The position numbers and the translations under genes are program-made. DNA of 33,955 nucleotides from Deltaproteobacteria bacterium (GTDB lineage Bacteria; Desulfobacterota; Desulfuromonadia; Geobacterales; JAJYBI01). Numbering within the stretch: the first letter of the stretch is position 1; each line of letters starts with the position of its first letter. The notes beneath the pieces were generated by a model. It worked only from the letters and a program-made list of their open reading frames with translations. It searched no databases and was not told where the DNA came from. Positions 14,983 through 23,507 of the stretch are shown here, one piece after another. The DNA is taken from positions 1-33,955 of the forward strand of contig JAJYBI010000036.1 in assembly GCA_021779095.1 (NCBI GenBank), read 5' to 3'.

Positions 14983-15940
14983 CGCGCCGGCAGTCGTACT
15001 GCAGAACCTGGAGAAGCGCTTCGGCGACTTCATCGCCGTAAACCGGGTGAGCCTCACCGTCCAGGGCGGCGAAATCTTCGGCTTTCTCGGTCCCAACGGG
15101 GCCGGCAAGTCCACCACCATCCGGATGCTCTGCGGCATCCTCACCCCCTCGGGCGGCAGCGGCACGGTCGCCGGGTTCGATATCATCCGCGATGCCGAAG
15201 AGATCAAGAAGAACATCGGCTACATGAGCCAGCGGTTTTCCCTCTACGAGGACCTGACCGTTGAGGAAAACATCGATTTCTACAGCGGTATCTACAAGAT
15301 CCCCGCAGAAAGGAAACGGGCGCGCAAGGAGTGGGTGATCGACATGGCGGGGCTTGCGGACCACCGACGCACGAAGACGGCGGTCCTCTCCGGCGGATGG
15401 AAGCAGCGGCTGGCGCTGGGGTGCGCTATCCTGCACGAACCGCCGATCCTGTTCCTGGACGAACCGACCTCCGGCGTCGACCCCATCAGCCGCCGCAACT
15501 TCTGGGATCTGATCTACCATCTGTCGGAACAGGGGGTGACGGTGTTCGTGACGACCCATTACATGGACGAGGCGGAATACTGCGACCGGCTGGGGTTCAT
15601 CTACCGTGGGGAGCTGATCGCACTCGGCACGCCGGAAGAGCTGAAGCGTGGTTCCATGCACGAGGAGATCATCGAGGTCAGCTGCGACCGTCCGCAGGAT
15701 GCCATGGCGCTCATCGAGTCGATCGACGGCGTCCACCATGCAGCCCTGTTCGGCAGGGGGCTCCACCTGGTCGCGGAACGGGACGGACGCATACCGGCCG
15801 CCGTATCAACCGCTCTGCGCGACAACGGCTACACAGGCATCCGCGTCGAATCGATCAGCCCGTCGCTGGAGGACGTCTTCGTCTCCCTCATCGAGGCACG
15901 GGACCGGGCGGATACGCCGCAAAAGGAGTTTTCCCGATGA
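14975..15940 (+). CDS. ABC transporter ATPase 2 (canonical), YbhF C-half-like
   Basis: 321 residues with all ABC motifs intact: Walker A GPNGAGKS (39-46), Q-loop Gln86, signature LSGGWKQ (138-144), Walker B LFLDEPT (Asp162/Glu163), D-loop GVDP and switch His195 (VTTHYMDEA). It overlaps ATPase 1 by 8 nt, with AGGA upstream of the ATG. The high similarity in motif layout and C-terminal extension indicates tandem duplication of one ancestral gene. It should supply the hydrolysing site of the pair. Confidence 0.93.
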   Translation: MGNAPAVVLQNLEKRFGDFIAVNRVSLTVQGGEIFGFLGPNGAGKSTTIRMLCGILTPSGGSGTVAGFDIIRDAEEIKKNIGYMSQRFSLYEDLTVEENIDFYSGIYKIPAERKRARKEWVIDMAGLADHRRTKTAVLSGGWKQRLALGCAILHEPPILFLDEPTSGVDPISRRNFWDLIYHLSEQGVTVFVTTHYMDEAEYCDRLGFIYRGELIALGTPEELKRGSMHEEIIEVSCDRPQDAMALIESIDGVHHAALFGRGLHLVAERDGRIPAAVSTALRDNGYTGIRVESISPSLEDVFVSLIEARDRADTPQKEFSR

Positions 15941-16008
15941 CGGATACCTACCGCACTCCGGACGTGGTTGCAGCCGGGCGGGACGACCACAGGGCGGTCG
16001 CGCCATGA
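15937..16008 (+). CDS. 23-codon ORF bridging ATPase 2 and the first permease
   Basis: ATG at 15937 overlaps the ATPase 2 stop (ATGA) and its own stop overlaps the permease ATG at 16005 (ATGA again). AAGGAG lies 8 nt upstream, whereas the permease itself lacks a strong Shine-Dalgarno sequence. The peptide (MTDTYRTPDVVAAGRDDHR and four more residues) has no recognisable domain. Most likely it carries ribosomes to the permease start (translational coupling). A real function for the peptide is not supported. Confidence 0.5.
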   Translation: MTDTYRTPDVVAAGRDDHRAVAP

Positions 16009-17138
16009 AACTGCGCCGGATCAAGGCGGTTGCCCGGAAGGAGATCTACCATGTCGTGCGGGACTGGCGCAGCCTGGGTCTGGGGATCGCCATTCCGATG
16101 CTGCTATTGTTCCTCTTCGGCTACGCCCTGACACTGGATGTGGACCGGGTTCCGCTTATGGTCTGGGACCAGAGCCAGACGGCCACCAGCAGGGAGTTTG
16201 TGAGCCGCTTCTCCGGATCACACTACTTCTCGCTCCAGGGAGCGGTCGACAACTACTCTGCAATCGAGCGGGCGATCGACCGGCGTGACACCCTGGTTGC
16301 CCTGATCATCCCGACGGATTTTGCCCGGCGCGTTGGTCGGGGCCAGCAGGTCGAGGTGCAGGCCATCTTCGATGGCAGCGATTCCAATACCGCCACCATC
16401 GCCCTCGGCTACGCCGACGCCGTTACGAGCGACTATTCCCGCGACGTCGTCATGCAGCGGGTCATGCGGCACGGGGGAAGCTCAACCGGCGGCCAGCTGG
16501 AGGTAAGGCCGCGCCTCTGGTTCAATTCCGACATGGTCTCCCGCAACTATATCTTTCCGGGACTGATCTCCGTCATCATGATGGTGATCACCGCCCTCCT
16601 TACCTCCCTGACGGTCGCCAAGGAGTGGGAAACCGGCACCATGGAGCAGCTCATCGCCACCCCTCTGACCGGGCCGGAGCTCCTCGCAGGCAAACTCATC
16701 CCCTACTTCGCCATCGGCTTACTCGACCTGATCCTGGCCATCCTCGTCGGACAATTCGCCTTCCACGTACCGTTGCGCGGCAGCATCATGCTCCTCTTCG
16801 GCATGTCGGTGGTGTTTTTGATCGGGGCGCTTTCGCTGGGCATTCTCATCAGCATCGTCACCAAAAACCAGCGGATGGCGAGCCAGTTGGCCATCGTTGC
16901 AACCATGCTCCCGGCCTTTCTGCTGTCCGGCTTCATTTTCCCCATCGAAAACATGCCGCTGCCGGTCCAAGGGATTACCCACATCATCACGGCCCGCTAT
17001 TTCGTCACGATCATGCGCGGCATCTACCTGAAGGATGTGGGACTCGACGTGCTGGCTCCCCAGGCGGGCTTTCTCGCGCTGTTCGGCCTGGCGGTTATTG
17101 CCGCAGCACTCAGAAAGTTCAGGAAAAAGATCGAATGA
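16005..17138 (+). CDS. ABC-2 type permease 1, YbhS/YbhR-like
   Basis: 377 residues. One N-terminal membrane helix (about 22-42) is followed by a large extracytoplasmic domain (about 45-170) and five C-terminal helices (about 175-375). Family signature TMEQLIATPLTGPELLAGK and the LLSGFIFPIENMP motif of the ABC2_membrane_3 group are present. The ATG at 16005 is chosen from the ATGA overlap with the mini-ORF and the fit of MKLRRIKAVARKE to the family start. Exports with permease 2; the substrate is unknown (drugs or xenobiotics in characterised relatives). Confidence 0.92.
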   Translation: MKLRRIKAVARKEIYHVVRDWRSLGLGIAIPMLLLFLFGYALTLDVDRVPLMVWDQSQTATSREFVSRFSGSHYFSLQGAVDNYSAIERAIDRRDTLVALIIPTDFARRVGRGQQVEVQAIFDGSDSNTATIALGYADAVTSDYSRDVVMQRVMRHGGSSTGGQLEVRPRLWFNSDMVSRNYIFPGLISVIMMVITALLTSLTVAKEWETGTMEQLIATPLTGPELLAGKLIPYFAIGLLDLILAILVGQFAFHVPLRGSIMLLFGMSVVFLIGALSLGILISIVTKNQRMASQLAIVATMLPAFLLSGFIFPIENMPLPVQGITHIITARYFVTIMRGIYLKDVGLDVLAPQAGFLALFGLAVIAAALRKFRKKIE

Positions 17139-17165
17139 CGACCGTTTCAACCGACAGGACGAACC

Positions 17166-18293
17166 ATGTTTGAACGACTGATCTGCATGCTGCGGAAAGA
17201 GATGATCCAGACCCTGCGCGACCCGCGCATGCGGTTCATCCTGTTCGTCATTCCAGCCGTGCAGACCCTCATATTCGGCTACGCCGTCAATACCGACGTC
17301 AAGCATGTCAGCACCGCCATCTACGACCTGGACAACAGTGTCGAGAGCAGGGACCTGGTCGACCGTTTCATCAGGTCGGGGTACTTCAACCTCTCGGAAC
17401 GGATCGGCAGTGATCAGCGTGTCAGGGAGCTGCTTGACCGGGGGGAGGTAAAGGCGGTGCTGAAGATCAATCATGGTTTGGGGGCCGACCTGCGGGCCGG
17501 ACGAACCGCACCGGTACAACTTATCTTCGACGGAACGGATTCGAATACCGCGGGGATAGCCCTCTCATACGCCTCCCGCATCGCGGCCCACTTCAGCCAG
17601 GAGCTTCAGTCGAGTCAATCGGCTCGGAGCTCAGGCTCGCTTGCGTTTCCCGGAGGGGTGACGCTGCAGAGCCGCACCTGGTACAACGACAATCTGGAGA
17701 GCAAGAACTACTACGTGCCTGCCGTCATCGCCAATATCGTCCTCATCATTACCATGCTGCTGTCGAGCATGGCCGTCGTGCGCGAAAAAGAGATCGGCAC
17801 CATGGAGCAGATCATCGTCACCCCCATCAGCAGGGGAGAGTTTATCCTTGGCAAGACCACGCCGTTTGTGCTGATAGGATTCATCGACGTGGCCCTCGTC
17901 ACGGCGGTCGCCTGCTTCTGGTTCGGTGTCCCGATTCGCGGCAGCCTGCCGCTCCTCTTCGGGGCTACCGCCCTTTTCCTCATGAGCACACTCGGCTTCG
18001 GCCTGTTCATCTCGACCATCAGCCAGACGCAGCAACAGGCGATGATGAGCGCATTCTTTTTCATCTTTCCGGCGATGCTGCTCTCCGGCTTTGCCTTCCC
18101 CATCGAAAACATGCCGGTGCCGGTCCAGTGGCTCACCTACCTCAACCCGCTCCGATATTACCTGGTCATCATCCGCAGCATCTTTCTTAAGGGGGTTGGG
18201 GTGGAGATACTCTGGCCGCAACTTGCCGGTCTGTTCATCCTCGGTCTTCTTATCCTCGGCTTCGCCGTCGAGCGGTTTCACAAAACCGCCTGA
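17166..18293 (+). CDS. ABC-2 type permease 2, YbhR-like
   Basis: 375 residues with the same plan as permease 1: N-terminal helix (about 23-40), extracytoplasmic domain, five C-terminal helices, TMEQIIVTPISRGEFILGK and LLSGFAFPIENMPVP. AGGA lies 6 nt before the ATG. The two permeases are clearly paralogous (shared IFDGSDSNTA/IFDGTDSNTA segment). It is the last gene of the operon, followed by an intrinsic terminator 9 nt after the stop. Confidence 0.93.
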   Translation: MFERLICMLRKEMIQTLRDPRMRFILFVIPAVQTLIFGYAVNTDVKHVSTAIYDLDNSVESRDLVDRFIRSGYFNLSERIGSDQRVRELLDRGEVKAVLKINHGLGADLRAGRTAPVQLIFDGTDSNTAGIALSYASRIAAHFSQELQSSQSARSSGSLAFPGGVTLQSRTWYNDNLESKNYYVPAVIANIVLIITMLLSSMAVVREKEIGTMEQIIVTPISRGEFILGKTTPFVLIGFIDVALVTAVACFWFGVPIRGSLPLLFGATALFLMSTLGFGLFISTISQTQQQAMMSAFFFIFPAMLLSGFAFPIENMPVPVQWLTYLNPLRYYLVIIRSIFLKGVGVEILWPQLAGLFILGLLILGFAVERFHKTA

Positions 18294-18302
18294 CAAACAA
18301 CG

Positions 18303-18331
18303 AAAGGCGCGGAGGTCACCCCCGCGCCTTT
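18303..18331. terminator. Hairpin terminator after the exporter operon, possibly bidirectional
   Basis: AAAGGCGCGG and CCGCGCCTTT form a 10-bp stem with an AGGTCACCC-type loop. It lies between the converging permease 2 and ferritin-like genes. The A/U edges are short, so termination strength is uncertain. Confidence 0.75.
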
Positions 18332-18358
18332 CATGCACCAGATATTGCGCAGACACAG

Positions 18359-18700
18359 TTACATCTGGCAGCCTTTGCCCTTCTTCCCTTTGCAGCTCTT
18401 TTGCAGCTCTTCCATCATCTCCTTGACCTCACCGGCCCCCTTTGCGTACAATTCCTCCTCGTCAGGAACGAGGTGGCGCAGCAGTGCCAGAAATTCGCCG
18501 GCATGCACCCGTTCCTCATCGGCGATATCCTTGAGTACCGTCTGGGCGAGCCGGTTATCGATAGATTCGGCCAACTGCGTGTACAGCTGTATCGCCTCGT
18601 ATTCGGCGGCCACGAGAAAACGGATGGCACGGACCAGTTCTTCGTGCGTGAGCTTCCGACCATGGGCGAGGCCGGCAAACGGTGTACCAAAGTCTGGCAT
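18359..18700 (-). CDS. Small ferritin-like (rubrerythrin-family) diiron protein
   Basis: 113 residues. A two-helix ferritin-like unit has AAEYEAIQLY (Glu33, Glu35) and DEERVHAGEF (Glu62, His66, Glu69), the ExxH-type carboxylate/histidine set for a dimeric diiron site. It resembles the encapsulin-associated or encapsulin-fused ferritin-like domains, but no encapsulin gene is in the window. The C-terminus is a Lys-rich tail with two cysteines (KSCKGKKGKGCQM), which could bind metal or form disulphides. It has its own promoter and a very short leader. Role inferred: iron handling or peroxide protection. Confidence 0.8.
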   Translation of the reverse strand: MPDFGTPFAGLAHGRKLTHEELVRAIRFLVAAEYEAIQLYTQLAESIDNRLAQTVLKDIADEERVHAGEFLALLRHLVPDEEELYAKGAGEVKEMMEELQKSCKGKKGKGCQM

Positions 18701-18727
18701 GATCTACCCCCTCTGAACGTTTGATCG

Positions 18728-18755
18728 ACTATACCATCTGAGCCGGGAGTCTCAA
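18728..18755 (-). promoter_or_regulatory. Sigma-70-type promoter of the ferritin-like gene
   Basis: TTGAGA (18755-18750), 16-nt spacer, TATAGT (18733-18728) on the minus strand; 5 of 6 matches in both boxes. The start near 18721 leaves about 20 nt before the ATG, with AGAGGGGG as ribosome binding site. Confidence 0.7.
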
Positions 18756-18778
18756 GCGGTTGAGGGGCAATATACAAA

Positions 18779-18809
18779 CAAAAAGAGGCAAGGGTCATCC
18801 CATTGCCTC
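18779..18809 (-). terminator. Intrinsic terminator after rplQ
   Basis: GAGGCAA and TTGCCTC form the stem around a TGGGATGACCC loop, followed by TTTTTG on the minus strand. It ends the S10-spc-alpha supercluster 27 nt after the rplQ stop. Confidence 0.88.
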
Positions 18810-18835
18810 TCATGCTAGTCGATGTACGATGCGGG

Positions 18836-19393
18836 TTAGTCAGCTTTGGCTTCGCACTCTTCGTCACCTGCGGTGACCGCCGTTACCGGTGCAGCTTCCT
18901 CAACGGATGCAGCCTCTTCCGCCGCAGGTGCAACCTCCGGCTCAGCTACCGGGACAGCGGCTTCCTCTTTGGCACCCTTGGCAGGTGCACTGGGTGCCGT
19001 CTTTACCGGCTTCTTGGTTTCCCTCTTCGGCTTCATCTCCTCTTCAACAAGTTCGAGGATCGAAACCGGAGCGGCATCACCGGGGCGGATACCGAGTTTG
19101 ATGATCCGCGTATAACCGCCGTTACGCTCCGTGTACCGCGGCGCGATCGTCGTGAAGAGCTTGGTTACGACCTTCTTGTCGCGGATATACGAAGCCGCCT
19201 GACGCATTGCATGAAGGTCACCACGCTTGCCCAGAGTAATCATCTTCTCGGCAACGCACCGAATCTCTTTCGCCTTGGCGTCGGTGGTGGTAATTCTTTC
19301 GTGATTCAGAAAAGACGTGACCATGTTCCTGAACATCGCCACACGGTGGCTTGTAGTTCTTCCCAGTCTTCTTCCTGCTTTATTGTGACGCAT
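18836..19393 (-). CDS. rplQ: 50S ribosomal protein L17 with long acidic C-terminal extension
   Basis: The first ~118 residues are a standard L17 ([17 protein letters not shown], then [19 protein letters not shown]). The remaining ~65 residues are low-complexity Lys/Pro- then Ala/Glu/Pro/Val-rich, making the protein 185 residues against roughly 120-130 for most bacteria. The extension is probably disordered and may project from the ribosome surface. It is the last gene of the alpha operon, after rpoA. Confidence 0.96.
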   Translation of the reverse strand: MRHNKAGRRLGRTTSHRVAMFRNMVTSFLNHERITTTDAKAKEIRCVAEKMITLGKRGDLHAMRQAASYIRDKKVVTKLFTTIAPRYTERNGGYTRIIKLGIRPGDAAPVSILELVEEEMKPKRETKKPVKTAPSAPAKGAKEEAAVPVAEPEVAPAAEEAASVEEAAPVTAVTAGDEECEAKAD

Positions 19394-19425
19394 GACTACG
19401 GTTCCTTTCTCTCATGCCTTGCAGA

Positions 19426-20448
19426 TTATTCTTCTTCAGTGGCATCGCCACGCAGACGTCGCATAATCTCGGGGTCTGGGAAGTTCTCCAGTTTCATCCC
19501 GAGGGTCAGACCCATGTCAGCCAGGATATCCTTGATCTCATTCAGCGACTTACGTCCGAAGTTCTGCGTCTTCAGCATTTCTGCCTCGGTTCGCGATACC
19601 AGCTCACCGATAAGCTTGATTCCGGCATTCTTCAGACAATTAGCAGAGCGGACCGACAGCTCGAGCTCGTCAACGGTACGATACAGGTTCTCGTTGGTCT
19701 TCTCGCGGTCTTCTTCACTCTCAAGCTCTTCTTGGGGCTCGACATCCTCGTCAAAGTTGATGAAGATGGTCAGTTGCTCCTTGAGAATCTTTGCAGCGTA
19801 AGCGACCGCATCCTCCGGCTTGACACTGCCGTCGGTCCAGATCTCAAGATTAAGCTTGTCGTAGTCCGTGATCTGACCGACACGGGCATTCGTAACCGCA
19901 AAATTAACCTTTGTGATCGGAGTAAAGATTGAGTCGATCGCAATGGTACCGACCGGCGCCTTCTCATCGCGGTTGCGGTCAGCTGGGACATACCCCTTGC
20001 CCATTTTGACCGACATCTCCATCTCAAGGTTTGCATCCTTAGAACAGGTTGCAATGTGATGGTCGGGGTTCAGGACCTCGACGCTGGCGTCGGAAATTAT
20101 ATCCTTCGCCGTAACGACTCCTTCACCTTTATGGATAATCCGTATCGTGCGACTGTCATGACCGTGTACCTTAAGCCTGACACCTTTGAGGTTCAGGATG
20201 ATATCGGTAACGTCTTCCGTAACACCGGGTACCGCGGAAAATTCATGAAGAACACCCTTGATCCGCACAGACGTGATTGCCGCACCCTGAAGCGAAGACA
20301 GCAGGACCCGACGGAGGGAATTGCCGAGGGTGGTGCCGAAGCCACGCTCAAAAGGTTCGGCATAGAACTTGCCATACGTATCTGTAAGCGACTCCGTCTC
20401 GATCTGGAGCTTTTTGGGACGGATAAGGTCGCGCCAATTTTTGTACAT
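19426..20448 (-). CDS. rpoA: RNA polymerase alpha subunit
   Basis: 340 residues. The N-terminal domain (about 1-230) directs dimerisation and assembly ([17 protein letters not shown]). The acidic linker is followed by the C-terminal domain (about 255-330; [36 protein letters not shown]), which contacts UP elements and activators. The ATG at 20448 follows GGAGGAG; ten upstream in-frame codons are not used. It lies between rpsD and rplQ as in most bacteria. Confidence 0.98.
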   Translation of the reverse strand: MYKNWRDLIRPKKLQIETESLTDTYGKFYAEPFERGFGTTLGNSLRRVLLSSLQGAAITSVRIKGVLHEFSAVPGVTEDVTDIILNLKGVRLKVHGHDSRTIRIIHKGEGVVTAKDIISDASVEVLNPDHHIATCSKDANLEMEMSVKMGKGYVPADRNRDEKAPVGTIAIDSIFTPITKVNFAVTNARVGQITDYDKLNLEIWTDGSVKPEDAVAYAAKILKEQLTIFINFDEDVEPQEELESEEDREKTNENLYRTVDELELSVRSANCLKNAGIKLIGELVSRTEAEMLKTQNFGRKSLNEIKDILADMGLTLGMKLENFPDPEIMRRLRGDATEEE

Positions 20449-20481
20449 GTATCTCCTCCCTGCAGCGGATGTGGTCACAAA

Positions 20482-21108
20482 TTACTTGGAGTAAAGTTCA
20501 ACAATCAGCTGCTCCTGAATCGGCATCGTGACGTCTTCACGAACCGGGAGGAGCTTCATTACTCCTTTGAATGCGTCCCTATCCAGCTCCAGCCACTGCG
20601 GAATACCACGGCGAACGACCGCATCCAGCGATTCCGTGACGGCAGCAATAGTGCGGCTCTTTTCCCTCAACTCCACAACGTCGGACACTTTGACCTGAAT
20701 CGAGGGGATGTTCGCCTTGCGGCCATTGAGAGTAAAATGGCCATGACGCACCAGCTGGCGCGCTTCAATCCTAGAGGAGGCAAAACCAAGACGATACACC
20801 ACGTTATCAAGGCGCCGTTCGAGGAGGGACAGAAGGTTTTCGCCAGTGACCCCTTTCATTCTTTCGGCGCGGTCGAAGTAACCGCGGAACTGCTTCTCGA
20901 GAATGCCGTATATGCGACGTACTTTCTGCTTTTCACGAAGCTGCACGCCGTAATCAGACACCTTGACACGCCCTTGCCCGTGCTGCCCCGGCGGATAGTT
21001 TCTCCGCTTGATGGCACACTTGTCGGTGTAGCACCGCTCACCCTTAAGAAATAGTTCCATGTTTTCCCTTCTGCACAGACGGCATGAGGGACCTGTATAC
21101 CTAGCCAA
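20482..21108 (-). CDS. rpsD: 30S ribosomal protein S4 (zinc-type)
   Basis: 208 residues, primary 16S rRNA binder and probable translational autoregulator of the alpha operon. The N-terminus carries Cys9, Cys12, Cys26 and Cys31, the zinc (C+) form. The S4 domain ([26 protein letters not shown]) is intact. Confidence 0.98.
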   Translation of the reverse strand: MARYTGPSCRLCRRENMELFLKGERCYTDKCAIKRRNYPPGQHGQGRVKVSDYGVQLREKQKVRRIYGILEKQFRGYFDRAERMKGVTGENLLSLLERRLDNVVYRLGFASSRIEARQLVRHGHFTLNGRKANIPSIQVKVSDVVELREKSRTIAAVTESLDAVVRRGIPQWLELDRDAFKGVMKLLPVREDVTMPIQEQLIVELYSK

Positions 21109-21144
21109 TGACGACCTCCTTACCTACGATACGATATATGCTAT

Positions 21145-21540
21145 TTAGACTCTTCTTCTCTTCGGGGGGCGACAGCCGTTGTGGGGAATCGGGGTGACAT
21201 CCCGGATAAAGCTCACATGGAAGCCAGCCGCCTGAAGCGCACGCAGGGCAGATTCGCGCCCGGAACCGGGTCCCTTGACATACACTTCAACTGAGCGCAT
21301 ACCTTGCTCCTGGGCCTTCTTCGCGCATTCTTCTGCAGCAATCTGGGCCGCAAAAGGGGTGCTTTTCCTTGACCCTTTGAACCCCTTGCAACCAGCGCTG
21401 GACCACGCAACAACGTTGCCGACGGGATCGGTGATCGTGATCATGGTATTGTTGAAGGTAGCCTGGATATGGGCTACTCCATTAGGTATATTCTTTTTCT
21501 CTTTTTTCTTCTTCACAACCTTTTTAGCTGGACTCGCCAT
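21145..21540 (-). CDS. rpsK: 30S ribosomal protein S11
   Basis: 131 residues. Platform protein of the small subunit. The Lys-rich N-terminus is followed by [18 protein letters not shown], and the C-terminus by [17 protein letters not shown], both hallmark S11 segments. It lies in the rpsM-rpsK-rpsD order of the alpha operon. Confidence 0.98.
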   Translation of the reverse strand: MASPAKKVVKKKKEKKNIPNGVAHIQATFNNTMITITDPVGNVVAWSSAGCKGFKGSRKSTPFAAQIAAEECAKKAQEQGMRSVEVYVKGPGSGRESALRALQAAGFHVSFIRDVTPIPHNGCRPPKRRRV

Positions 21541-21559
21541 CTTTCGTCTCCTTTAATGA

Positions 21560-21928
21560 CTACTTCTTCTTGCCAGCGACAGTACGGGCAGGGCCTTTTC
21601 TGGTCCGGGCATTGGTCTTGGTCCGTTGACCATTAACCGGAAGGCCTTTCCTGTGACGCAGACCTCTGTAGCACCCCAAGTCCATGAGACGCTTAATGTT
21701 CAAGGAGATATCTCGGCGCAAATCACCCTCGACCTTGAAATTCCTGTCAATGATCTCGCGAATCTTCGCCACTTCAGACTCGGTGAGATTATCCGTCCTG
21801 GTGTTGAAATCAACGCCTGTTTCAGTGAGTATCTTCTGGGAAGAGGTTTTGCCGATTCCGTAAATGTACGTCAATGCAATCTCAACCCGCTTGTTTTTTG
21901 GTAGGTCTACACCCGCAATACGTGCCAA
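21560..21928 (-). CDS. rpsM: 30S ribosomal protein S13
   Basis: 122 residues. Head protein contacting P-site tRNA and forming bridges to the large subunit. [20 protein letters not shown] at the start and [18 protein letters not shown] near the basic C-terminus are diagnostic. It follows rpmJ. Confidence 0.98.
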   Translation of the reverse strand: MARIAGVDLPKNKRVEIALTYIYGIGKTSSQKILTETGVDFNTRTDNLTESEVAKIREIIDRNFKVEGDLRRDISLNIKRLMDLGCYRGLRHRKGLPVNGQRTKTNARTRKGPARTVAGKKK

Positions 21929-21951
21929 TGCCCGTTCCTCCTAAAAAGTGC

Positions 21952-22065
21952 TTATCCCTGCCGTTGGGAATGTTTCGGGGTGTCACAGATTACACGAACC
22001 ACACCCTTACGTTTGATGATTTTGCATTTATCACAGATTTTCTTGACAGATGCTCGTACCTTCAT
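21952..22065 (-). CDS. rpmJ: 50S ribosomal protein L36
   Basis: 37 residues, starting [15 protein letters not shown] and ending KHSQRQG. Zinc-ribbon ligands Cys11, Cys14, Cys27 and His32 mark the zinc-containing form. ATG at 22065 follows AAGGA by 7 nt. Between it and the map stop there are only 37 nt, so infA is not present here. Confidence 0.97.
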   Translation of the reverse strand: MKVRASVKKICDKCKIIKRKGVVRVICDTPKHSQRQG

Positions 22066-22102
22066 ATGCAAATCCTTTCATCTAATATTCCGGAACAGCA
22101 GG

Positions 22103-22849
22103 CTACAGCGTCGTAAGTACAAGTGGACCGTTGTCAGTAACCGCTACCGTATGTTCAAAGTGAGCGGACAACCCGCCATCAGTCGTTACCGCAGTCCAGC
22201 CATCATCAAGGACCTTCACATCCGGGCCCAGCTCATTAATCATCGGTTCGATGGCCAGCACGATTCCTGGCTTCAGCCGCATTCCTCTACCGGGCTGACC
22301 GAAGTTTGGCACCTGCGGACTTTCATGAAGAGCGCGTCCGATTCCGTGCCCGACAAAATCGCGCACTACCGAAAATCCATGCATCTCAACATGACTTTGT
22401 ACCGCGTTCGACACATCCGAAAGACGATGCGCGACCGTCATGCAATCTATTGCGCGATACAGCGACTCTTCCGTAACCGTCATCAGTCGTTGCGCTACTG
22501 CGGACACCCGGCCTACCGGCAACGTCACGGCAGCATCGCCATAAAATTCTTTGTAAATGACACCAAAATCGATGCTCAGGATATCACCTGCGACAAGAGA
22601 ACGATCTCCAGGCATCCCATGTACGACCTGTTCATTCACTGAACAGCAAAGCGAATATGGATAACCACTGTACCCTTTGAATGCCGTTTTGGCCTTTCGC
22701 TTTGCCGCCTCAGACTCTGCAATCCGGTTTAGCTCAAGCGTCGTAACACCCTCGCACACCTTTTCGCGCAGGACCGCAAGAACCTCGGCAACAATTCTGC
22801 CCGCATCTCGCATCCGCGAGATTTCGCGAGGTGTTTTGACAACAACCAC
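22103..22849 (-). CDS. map: Methionine aminopeptidase, type I
   Basis: 248 residues. Removes the initiator Met after deformylation; a deformylase gene lies elsewhere in this window. Metal ligands Asp94, Asp105, His168, Glu201 and Glu232 are all visible (IDFGVIY, YGDAAVT, GHGIGRALHE, AIEPM, HFEHTV), plus His77. The start is GTG at 22849, two nt after the adk stop, with AAGG upstream inside adk. Confidence 0.97.
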   Translation of the reverse strand: MVVVKTPREISRMRDAGRIVAEVLAVLREKVCEGVTTLELNRIAESEAAKRKAKTAFKGYSGYPYSLCCSVNEQVVHGMPGDRSLVAGDILSIDFGVIYKEFYGDAAVTLPVGRVSAVAQRLMTVTEESLYRAIDCMTVAHRLSDVSNAVQSHVEMHGFSVVRDFVGHGIGRALHESPQVPNFGQPGRGMRLKPGIVLAIEPMINELGPDVKVLDDGWTAVTTDGGLSAHFEHTVAVTDNGPLVLTTL

Positions 22850-22851
22850 TA

Positions 22852-23505
22852 CTACTTACCTTCTACGATGGAAACGATCCGCTGGAAAATATCGTCTATC
22901 GAACCGGTACCCGGCAGCGACCGAAGCAGCGACTCACTTTCGTAGTAAGCAATGAGTGGCGCAGTCTGCTCGTCATACACGTCAAGACGCTTGACCATGG
23001 TATCTTCGCGGTCGTCATCACGCTGAAAGAGCTCACCACCGCACTCGCCGCACTTATCTGCAAGCCGGGGAGGGTCAAACAGCACATGATACCCCTTACC
23101 ACACGCCTTGCAGGTCCGACGACCGGTAATACGCTCCAGCAATTCATCCTTGTCCACAGATATCGATACAACATGATCAAGCGTGCGCCCCTTGGCCGCC
23201 AGCATAGCCTTCAGAGCATTCGCCTGTGCTACCGTCCGAGGAAAGCCGTCCAGAACAAAACCGTTGACGCAATCGGACTTGTCGAGCCGCTCATCAACAA
23301 TACCGACAACAACTTCGTCAGGTACCAGTGCGCCGCTATCCATGAAGCCCTTTGCCTTGATCCCCATCGGAGACTGATCTTTTACCGCAGAACGAAGTAT
23401 ATCTCCCGTCGATATCTGCGGAATCGAATATCGCTTCACCAGTTTTTTTGCCTGCGTCCCCTTCCCCGCCCCGGGAGGGCCCAGCAGAATCAGATTCATC
23501 GGCAT
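22852..23505 (-). CDS. adk: Adenylate kinase with zinc-binding lid
   Basis: 217 residues. Interconverts ATP + AMP and 2 ADP. P-loop GPPGAGKGT (9-17), FVLDGFPRTVAQA for AMP binding, and a long LID with Cys132, Cys135, Cys152 and Cys155 (zinc type). Sits between secY and map with 2-nt gaps on both sides. Confidence 0.98.
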   Translation of the reverse strand: MPMNLILLGPPGAGKGTQAKKLVKRYSIPQISTGDILRSAVKDQSPMGIKAKGFMDSGALVPDEVVVGIVDERLDKSDCVNGFVLDGFPRTVAQANALKAMLAAKGRTLDHVVSISVDKDELLERITGRRTCKACGKGYHVLFDPPRLADKCGECGGELFQRDDDREDTMVKRLDVYDEQTAPLIAYYESESLLRSLPGTGSIDDIFQRIVSIVEGK

Positions 23506-23507
23506 CT

